DNA of 60,379 bases from assembly GCA_001823925.1 (NCBI GenBank), contig MHWB01000009.1:89086-149464 (forward strand), read 5' to 3'. This DNA is from Candidatus Zambryskibacteria bacterium RIFCSPLOWO2_01_FULL_39_39 (GTDB lineage Bacteria > Patescibacteriota > Minisyncoccia > Phycocordibacterales > WO2-35-19). Shown here piece after piece: positions 55,230 to 60,379 of this stretch. Made by a program: the position numbers and the translations under genes. The notes under the pieces were generated by a model that worked only from the letters and a program-made list of their open reading frames with translations, searched no databases and was not told the DNA's origin. Each line of letters opens with the position of its first letter. Position 1 is the stretch's first letter.

Positions 55230-55958
55230 CTAAATTTTTCCAAACTTCTTTGCTGTCTTGTAAAGCATGAGGGCCGACAAAGCCTTGGCATCTGGCGTTT
55301 CCAAGGGCAGATCCTCAAGTGGTATCACCTTTAAAGTAATTTGCTCATTTTCAGCAACCAAGCCGGTGCACTTTCCCTGAAGATTTTGGATGTATTCATG
55401 GCTTACCGAAATCTTAAGAGCAAAAATCCGCAAAAATTCATCCGAACCTCCAATTGTTGGGAAGACCCCCCTGAACTTGTTGCCGTAAATTAAAGATGTA
55501 ATATCAACAAGATCTGTTCTTTTTATTTTGATTCCAGTTTCTTCCTCAAGTTCTCGTGTGGCACCCCCGACGAAGTCGTCTCCATCTTCCATTGTCCCTG
55601 CTGGAATTTCAGGGAAAGCAAAATAGCCACTTGGAAATCTTGGTTGCAGAGTGAGAATTGTATATTCCACCCCTTCGCATTCCAAAATAACGAGTATTGC
55701 CACTGATCCGCCGCGCATGAAAACGATTCCAGAAAATGGTTTGCCTTTAACATCTACCACCTCTGCCATGAACTTTATGAATTTGATTTGGTGTTTTACT
55801 CCGTGGTTCGCAAAATCAACAGACTGAAATTCTATTGACCGGACAATGAACCGGGGGTCTAGGTTAGCAACCCAGTCCCTAAATTGTCTTGAGTCGATGG
55901 CTAGCTCTTGATGCGATCCAGAGACTCGGACGGCTTTACCATGTATTTGGATTTGCAT
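55230..55958 (-). CDS. Nudix hydrolase (ADP-ribose/NDP-sugar pyrophosphatase type)
   Basis: GTMEDGDDFVGGATRELEEETGI matches the Nudix box. Confidence 0.92.
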   Translation of the reverse strand: MQIQIHGKAVRVSGSHQELAIDSRQFRDWVANLDPRFIVRSIEFQSVDFANHGVKHQIKFIKFMAEVVDVKGKPFSGIVFMRGGSVAILVILECEGVEYTILTLQPRFPSGYFAFPEIPAGTMEDGDDFVGGATRELEEETGIKIKRTDLVDITSLIYGNKFRGVFPTIGGSDEFLRIFALKISVSHEYIQNLQGKCTGLVAENEQITLKVIPLEDLPLETPDAKALSALMLYKTAKKFGKI

Positions 55959-56018
55959 GACAGTAATTCTCCCCCTTTCTATTTTAAGTATAACACAAAT
56001 ATTTTTATATCACAAATT

Positions 56019-56903
56019 TTATCTAAAATAATCAAAGAGAGCTTTGATACCAGAGAGATTCTCTTTCCACTCCACAGTATTATGGGTTGTAAGCTCTACT
56101 GTAATTGCTGGAATGTTTAGAGATGTGAGATAGCCTTCAGCGTCCCCCGTCACCTCGTAGCTATCAAAAGTCTTGATTGCTTTGTACCCTGAGGCTCTTG
56201 CATAAGTATTCATAATATCAAAAGTGACCGGGAGTATACCGTCTCTGCATTCCGAAGCATAGACTGCTCCTGCTTGACTGTGCCAGAAAACAGTAGCCAC
56301 TAGATTGGATTTGTTTTTCAAAACAAAATCACGGAGAGCTTTGGCCTCTGGCTCGGAGAAGGCCGTAGAACCGGCAGAGACCTTTTTACTTTTCCAAGTG
56401 CTTTCAGGTTTCCATTTACAATCAAAGTTGCGGTTGAGATCTACGTCGTTTGCATTAAATCTTGCTTTTTCAAGTACACTAGTTGTTTTAGAAATATTTG
56501 TAATATCATCAAAACCGAAGCGGCCTTCCTTCCCCAAGACTTTATAAATTCCATCTGGGTTTAATGACGGGATGACCGTCACTTTTATATTTGGAGGTAA
56601 AACGAGAGAGTTTGCCTTAAGATAATCCATAAATTTATACGAAAGGAGCACGCTATTCCATTCATAACCACCGTGCACGCCACCCACAAAAAGAAGATGC
56701 TTTTCTCCATTTCCGTAGGTGTAACTTTCTATCGCACGACCTTCTACAGAAGTGCCGATTACTTCTCGAATCTCTCTTTTGATTTCTTTGACGGCTGGAG
56801 GTGGTGGTTTCAATCTATTACTCACAAATAGAAATCCGCCAACACCAAGGAGCAAAACAAAAATTATTACAAGAGCAATTCTCCTTGGGGAGGACATGAG
56901 CAT
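56019..56903 (-). CDS. M14-family zinc carboxypeptidase-like, membrane-anchored
   Basis: N-terminal TM; VHGGYEW, DLNRNFDC, FWHSQAG, ITVELTTH. Confidence 0.85.
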   Translation of the reverse strand: MLMSSPRRIALVIIFVLLLGVGGFLFVSNRLKPPPPAVKEIKREIREVIGTSVEGRAIESYTYGNGEKHLLFVGGVHGGYEWNSVLLSYKFMDYLKANSLVLPPNIKVTVIPSLNPDGIYKVLGKEGRFGFDDITNISKTTSVLEKARFNANDVDLNRNFDCKWKPESTWKSKKVSAGSTAFSEPEAKALRDFVLKNKSNLVATVFWHSQAGAVYASECRDGILPVTFDIMNTYARASGYKAIKTFDSYEVTGDAEGYLTSLNIPAITVELTTHNTVEWKENLSGIKALFDYFR

Positions 56904-57806
56904 TTATTCAGCGTAATATTTGAGTAAAGCCAAGATACCTTTTTGATTTTTAGACCATTCTGTATCCGTATGGTTTGTAAGTAAGACGCTCACCGCCGGG
57001 ATATTGCTTTTGGCAAACCAGTTGACCATATCCCCTGTTATTTCATAGAAATTAAATTCGTTATAAGCTTTATACCCCGAAGCGTCTGCAAAGATTTTTG
57101 TGATTGCGCTAGTTTCGCTAGAGACTCCGTTGTGACAATTTGACGCAAATACCCCACCTGCCGAGCTGTACCAGACGACAATAGCCACTGGTTTATTTGT
57201 TTCTACATAATTTTTTATGGCCAAACTTTCCGGTTCAGAAAAAGCTTTGCTTCCGCCACTTACTGTTTTGTTTTGCCAAGTGGCAGAAGTTTGCCAATCA
57301 CAATCAAAATTGCGGTTAAGGTCTACATTGTTTGCATTGAATCTGCCAACTACGGTTGCGCTAGAGGCGGGCACACTAGAAGGAGTGAAGCGTCCAGAAG
57401 TCCCTACAACTTTATTTAAGCCGTCTGGGTTTAAAACCGGCAAAACGGTCACCTTTATATTAGCTGGGATGACGCTTGGATTTGCTTTTAAATAATCAAT
57501 CGCCTCAAAAGCTAAAAGTGAGGTATTCCATTCATAACCACCGTGTATGCCACCTATAAATAAAATTTCTTTGTTTCCAGTGCCGAAATGATAGGCGATG
57601 ACATCACGGCTCTCTGCTGATTTGCCGATAACAGTCTCTGGCTCATTTTGATTTGTGGTACTTGTGGCATTAAGGTTATTTTCTGCTCCCGTATTTATTT
57701 TGGAAGTATCCACCACTTCGCTGTTACTTGATAATTTTTTGCTAACAAAATAGATAGCCGCTCCAATAATAGCTAAGACTACAATCCATATAATAAAGTT
57801 TTTCAT
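56904..57806 (-). CDS. M14-family paralog, predicted inactive
   Basis: N-terminal TM; IHGGYEW and DLNRNFDC kept, but VWYSSAG (His to Tyr) and VSVLLTNH (Glu to Leu). Confidence 0.85.
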   Translation of the reverse strand: MKNFIIWIVVLAIIGAAIYFVSKKLSSNSEVVDTSKINTGAENNLNATSTTNQNEPETVIGKSAESRDVIAYHFGTGNKEILFIGGIHGGYEWNTSLLAFEAIDYLKANPSVIPANIKVTVLPVLNPDGLNKVVGTSGRFTPSSVPASSATVVGRFNANNVDLNRNFDCDWQTSATWQNKTVSGGSKAFSEPESLAIKNYVETNKPVAIVVWYSSAGGVFASNCHNGVSSETSAITKIFADASGYKAYNEFNFYEITGDMVNWFAKSNIPAVSVLLTNHTDTEWSKNQKGILALLKYYAE

Positions 57807-57839
57807 ATAATTTCATTATAGCATATTATACTTAAGAAA

Positions 57840-58316
57840 TCAGTATTCAACGTTGATTTGGAAAGATATAGAAGCATCGTGCTCTGGAAGGCCGGAAGGA
57901 TTGTCTTTCTTGAGTACAAGGGTTGCTTCTCCTATATAATTTTGTGGTACTTTTATATCTGCTTTAAACGGTACAAAATTTTCTGTCATCCAGTTAATCT
58001 CGTTTGTTTCAGGGTCAGGTTGCGCTTGGGCAATAGCTGTTGCAATCACTTTGCCATTTTTATCTACTACTTCTATTGGAAAAGATGCTTCAAAAAACCA
58101 AGTTCCTCTTGCCTCACCTATTACAGAAAATTCTTTACCCACTACGGCTCCGGGGAAAGGCAACTCTACTTTTATTAGATTGTCTGAAGAGTTGGTATAA
58201 GTTATTAGGGACGTTATAGGGGCTTCACTTTTTTCTGATCTAGAAAACGCAAGCCAAATTAAAGTACCGATTACTACGAGAATAATCACTATATAGAGAG
58301 TAAACCCTTTTTTCAT
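57840..58316 (-). CDS. Membrane-anchored Gmad2-like Ig-fold protein
   Basis: VELPFPGAVVGKEFSVIGEARGTWFFEASFPIEVVDKNGKVIATAIAQ. Confidence 0.75.
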   Translation of the reverse strand: MKKGFTLYIVIILVVIGTLIWLAFSRSEKSEAPITSLITYTNSSDNLIKVELPFPGAVVGKEFSVIGEARGTWFFEASFPIEVVDKNGKVIATAIAQAQPDPETNEINWMTENFVPFKADIKVPQNYIGEATLVLKKDNPSGLPEHDASISFQINVEY

Positions 58317-58356
58317 ACTACAATTTTAACATAAAAAATAAATTCATATAAAAAAG

Positions 58357-58386
58357 CCGCCCGAGGAGCGGATGGCTCTCAGGCGG
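58357..58386 (-). terminator. Terminator after 58399..58884
   Basis: ACCGCCTGAGAGCCATCCGCTCCTCGGGCGGCTTTTTT on minus strand. Confidence 0.8.
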
Positions 58387-58398
58387 TCTGGTGGTCGG

Positions 58399-58884
58399 CT
58401 AGTAGCTGTTATCACCAACCCACATGATCCAAAACACGAAACCCAGAAAGAAGCTAAGGATACTCCACATTGCGTATGATCCGTTACTTGGGTAGATCGA
58501 AATGCCGGGTGGAGAGGTAATGCTGTTCTGGTCGAGAAGAGTTTCCCTCAACTTCATTAGAATATTGGTTTTCTCTAGTTGTGGCGTATCCGGTTTGACC
58601 ACCCGAAGCTCCTTGAGAGAAGCTGTCAGGTTCTTGTACCAGAAGCCAATATCTTCATTTGGCGTGCGATACATAATGGATGTGAATCCAGATGTCATTC
58701 CATTTTGTTCGGCATATTTTGTAGCTACTTTAAGATTTTCAATAGCCAAATCGATGGTATTGGCGTCGGCCGCTCTTTTGAGATAACCCTCGCAGTTGCG
58801 ATCGAAATTGATTCCGGCAATGGTTCTCACTCCCACCCAGATAAGAAATGACGCTGTGAACAGAATAGCAAAAGCTAGTTTCAT
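58399..58884 (-). CDS. Membrane protein of unknown function
   Basis: N- and C-terminal TMs; SD AAGGAG upstream; own terminator. Confidence 0.7.
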   Translation of the reverse strand: MKLAFAILFTASFLIWVGVRTIAGINFDRNCEGYLKRAADANTIDLAIENLKVATKYAEQNGMTSGFTSIMYRTPNEDIGFWYKNLTASLKELRVVKPDTPQLEKTNILMKLRETLLDQNSITSPPGISIYPSNGSYAMWSILSFFLGFVFWIMWVGDNSY

Positions 58885-59001
58885 CCTCTTTCTCCTTTTT
58901 TGCGTATTATGCTCGCCAGCAATTTCAAAAGATCTTACTCTCTGGGTATAGCAGGTTCTAAGTTATATGTCAACCGCAACGGCGCGAGATGTTTTATTTC
59001 T

Positions 59002-59526
59002 CTACCTTATCCCAGTATCACAAGAAATATCTACAACACTATTTTGGCCAGATTCAACTTGTACTGTCGTAGAGCCACAGCTTGGAAAGACTGAGCCACC
59101 GGCTGGTTTTAACTCATATGATCCAAGAGGGAGCTCTGTATTAAATTTACCCAGATCATCACTTTTAATTGTTTTTAAAATGAATGTTTTCCCTATTTGT
59201 TTGATTTCTATAGATGTAGCGTAAGGCCTTGGCGCGCAACCCGGTTCTGGCGGTATGCGCTCTACGGGGCAAGTGGGGCTAGTTGTTATCGTACCAGAAA
59301 TAGTCCCCGTCTTTGTCGTTGCTTCTTCTTTTATTTCTGTAGTAGGACAGAGTGCAAATTCACAATTTGGTCCAGTCCGACCGACTGTGGAACCGTCAGG
59401 ACAAAGTTTGGCCTCCATGTTACAAGCGATCGGTCTCTTTTGCTCCACTTTTTTATTATAAAAATAAAACCCCCCAGCAAGAGCCACTAGCACCAATAAA
59501 ATTATTATAATAATTTTGTTACCCAT
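59002..59526 (-). CDS. Membrane-anchored Cys-rich domain + carboxypeptidase-regulatory-like domain
   Basis: TM; CNMEAKLCPDGSTVGRTGPNCEFALCP; GTISGTITTSPTCPVERIPPEPGCAPRPY. Confidence 0.7.
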   Translation of the reverse strand: MGNKIIIIILLVLVALAGGFYFYNKKVEQKRPIACNMEAKLCPDGSTVGRTGPNCEFALCPTTEIKEEATTKTGTISGTITTSPTCPVERIPPEPGCAPRPYATSIEIKQIGKTFILKTIKSDDLGKFNTELPLGSYELKPAGGSVFPSCGSTTVQVESGQNSVVDISCDTGIR

Positions 59527-59615
59527 ACTTTTTTATGTCTCTTTAGTTATAGCACACTTTTAAGGTATTGAAGATTTATTTTTTGTTTTATTGTATGATG
59601 CTTTTGGAGAAAATT

Positions 59616-59831
59616 ATGCCTAACAACTTTTGGGTTGATGTATTATCGGGGGCTATGACAAGTTATTTCAAACAACGCATAACAGACAAAGCTTTTGAAG
59701 CGGGCAAAAACGGACAACCACCTCCACAGTACAGTATTTTAGAGGTACAACAAATATCAGACAATGCCTATTCACAAGGTCAAAAATCAGTACTTGTGGA
59801 TATAGGTAACAAAGTAGCAAAGAGAGAGTAA
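59616..59831 (+). CDS. Small protein of unknown function
   Basis: MPNNFWVDVLSGAMTSYFKQRITDKAFEAGKNG; SD tttggaga before ATG 59616; downstream terminator. Confidence 0.65.
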   Translation: MPNNFWVDVLSGAMTSYFKQRITDKAFEAGKNGQPPPQYSILEVQQISDNAYSQGQKSVLVDIGNKVAKRE

Positions 59832-59854
59832 GTTCTTTGCCCCATTGATTTTAG

Positions 59855-59877
59855 AGCTACCAAGTCGGTAGCTTTTT
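59855..59877 (+). terminator. Terminator after 59616..59831
   Basis: agctaccaagtcggtagctttttg. Confidence 0.8.
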
Positions 59878-59941
59878 GTTTATGAAAAGCGCATTAAAAT
59901 ATCAAATTTTGGACTATTTTTGCAAAATTTTTACAAAAGAA

Positions 59942-59970
59942 AGAGGGCTGATCCGAAGAACAGCCCCTCT
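59942..59970 (-). terminator. Terminator with TTCG loop
   Basis: AGAGGGGCTGTTCTTCGGATCAGCCCTCTTTCTTTT on minus strand. Confidence 0.85.
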
Positions 59971-59983
59971 GGACACATTATTT

Positions 59984-60112
59984 TTATCGAGGCCTGTTGG
60001 CCTCAACTGTCTGCTGCCACGCTCTCCACACTGACTTGGCCGCTGGTGGCAAATAGATCCAAAGTCCGATGCCTATCAACAACAGTAATAGTGTTAGTGC
60101 AACCTGCTTCAT
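59984..60112 (-). CDS. 42-aa single-TM small protein (absent from ORF track)
   Basis: Manual translation MKQVALTLLLLLIGIGLWIYLPPAAKSVWRAWQQTVEANRPR; SD CGGAGG upstream; terminator downstream. Confidence 0.6.
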   Translation of the reverse strand: MKQVALTLLLLLIGIGLWIYLPPAAKSVWRAWQQTVEANRPR

Positions 60113-60124
60113 TGGGATCCTCCG

Positions 60125-60280
60125 TCAGACTGTGAAAGATTGTCGAAGAATCTCTCTTCGCACCTTTTGTGCCTCAACAATTCCCTTCTTGTGCTCCCTA
60201 ATCACAGGAGCTTGATCTTTTAACTTTTGGACAAGTCTCTTGAGGTCTTCAGCAGTAATGATTGGCTCTTTGGTCTTCAT
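60125..60280 (-). CDS. 51-aa small charged protein (absent from ORF track)
   Basis: Manual translation MKTKEPIITAEDLKRLVQKLKDQAPVIREHKKGIVEAQKVRREILRQSFTV; SD GGGAG; TATAAT at 60299..60304. Confidence 0.6.
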   Translation of the reverse strand: MKTKEPIITAEDLKRLVQKLKDQAPVIREHKKGIVEAQKVRREILRQSFTV

Positions 60281-60310
60281 CTTGTACTCCCGTCCGTTAT
60301 TATACCACTT

Positions 60311-60379
60311 TTATTTTTTTAGTCTTTCTTCCAACTCCCCCACTCTCATCTCCAATTCTTTTAGTTTGTTATCATCTTC
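60311..60379 (-). CDS. C-terminal end of a coiled-coil protein, truncated by window edge
   Basis: EDDNKLKELEMRVGELEERLKK*. Confidence 0.5.
   Translation of the reverse strand, partial: EDDNKLKELEMRVGELEERLKK

Noticed and set aside
38537-60379. Chimeric assembly explaining composition and SD differences
   Set aside because: SD and non-SD genes are interleaved several times (40118, 44085, 44958-55958, 56019-58316, 58399, 59002), which one or two misjoins would not give. Not excluded without read mapping.
1-60379. tRNA, rRNA or transposase genes
   Set aside because: Scanned intergenic gaps by eye; no convincing cloverleaf, rRNA segment or transposase motif found. A tRNAscan-SE/Infernal run would be decisive.

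Overview
AT-rich window that looks like a chromosome segment of a Patescibacteria/CPR (Parcubacteria-like) bacterium; this lineage call is inferred from gene content and signals, not from a search. Nearly all genes are on the minus strand. Main blocks: (1) 0.05-6.6 kb: three membrane-anchored cohesin-domain proteins beside one dockerin-domain protein. (2) 6.6-25.4 kb: a surface-polymer locus with a ~1000-residue mucin-like Ser/Pro repeat protein, about nine glycosyltransferase-type ORFs (three with a DxHC motif and a W..(G/Q)..E..KTWL.GG motif resembling polypeptide GalNAc-transferases), methyltransferases, a DegT aminotransferase/GNAT pair, and two mosaic YadA-head/tail-fibre-like paralogs. 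(3) 25.4-28 kb: a minimal Tat system: tatC, a 59-aa tatA and a 31-aa truncated tatA-like ORF (both absent from the supplied ORF track), plus an 82-aa twin-arginine substrate. (4) 28-44.9 kb: housekeeping genes (typA, SWIB, csp, receiver protein, 2408-aa surface protein, DEAD helicase, ECF sigma factor/anti-sigma, uppP). (5) 44.9-56 kb: a visibly GC-richer island with a full nicotinamide-to-NAD salvage set (pncA, pncB, prs, NMNAT-Nudix, nadE, Nudix) contiguous with a vWA / PP2C / Ser-Thr kinase triad. (6) 56-60.4 kb: a tandem M14 carboxypeptidase pair, one copy apparently catalytically dead, and small proteins. Genes fall into two translation-initiation classes: Shine-Dalgarno genes with their own terminators, and apparently leaderless genes with TATAAT 6-8 nt before ATG. 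The best candidates for an undescribed system are the NAD-salvage plus kinase/phosphatase/vWA island and the mucin-like repeat protein with its GalNAcT-like transferases.
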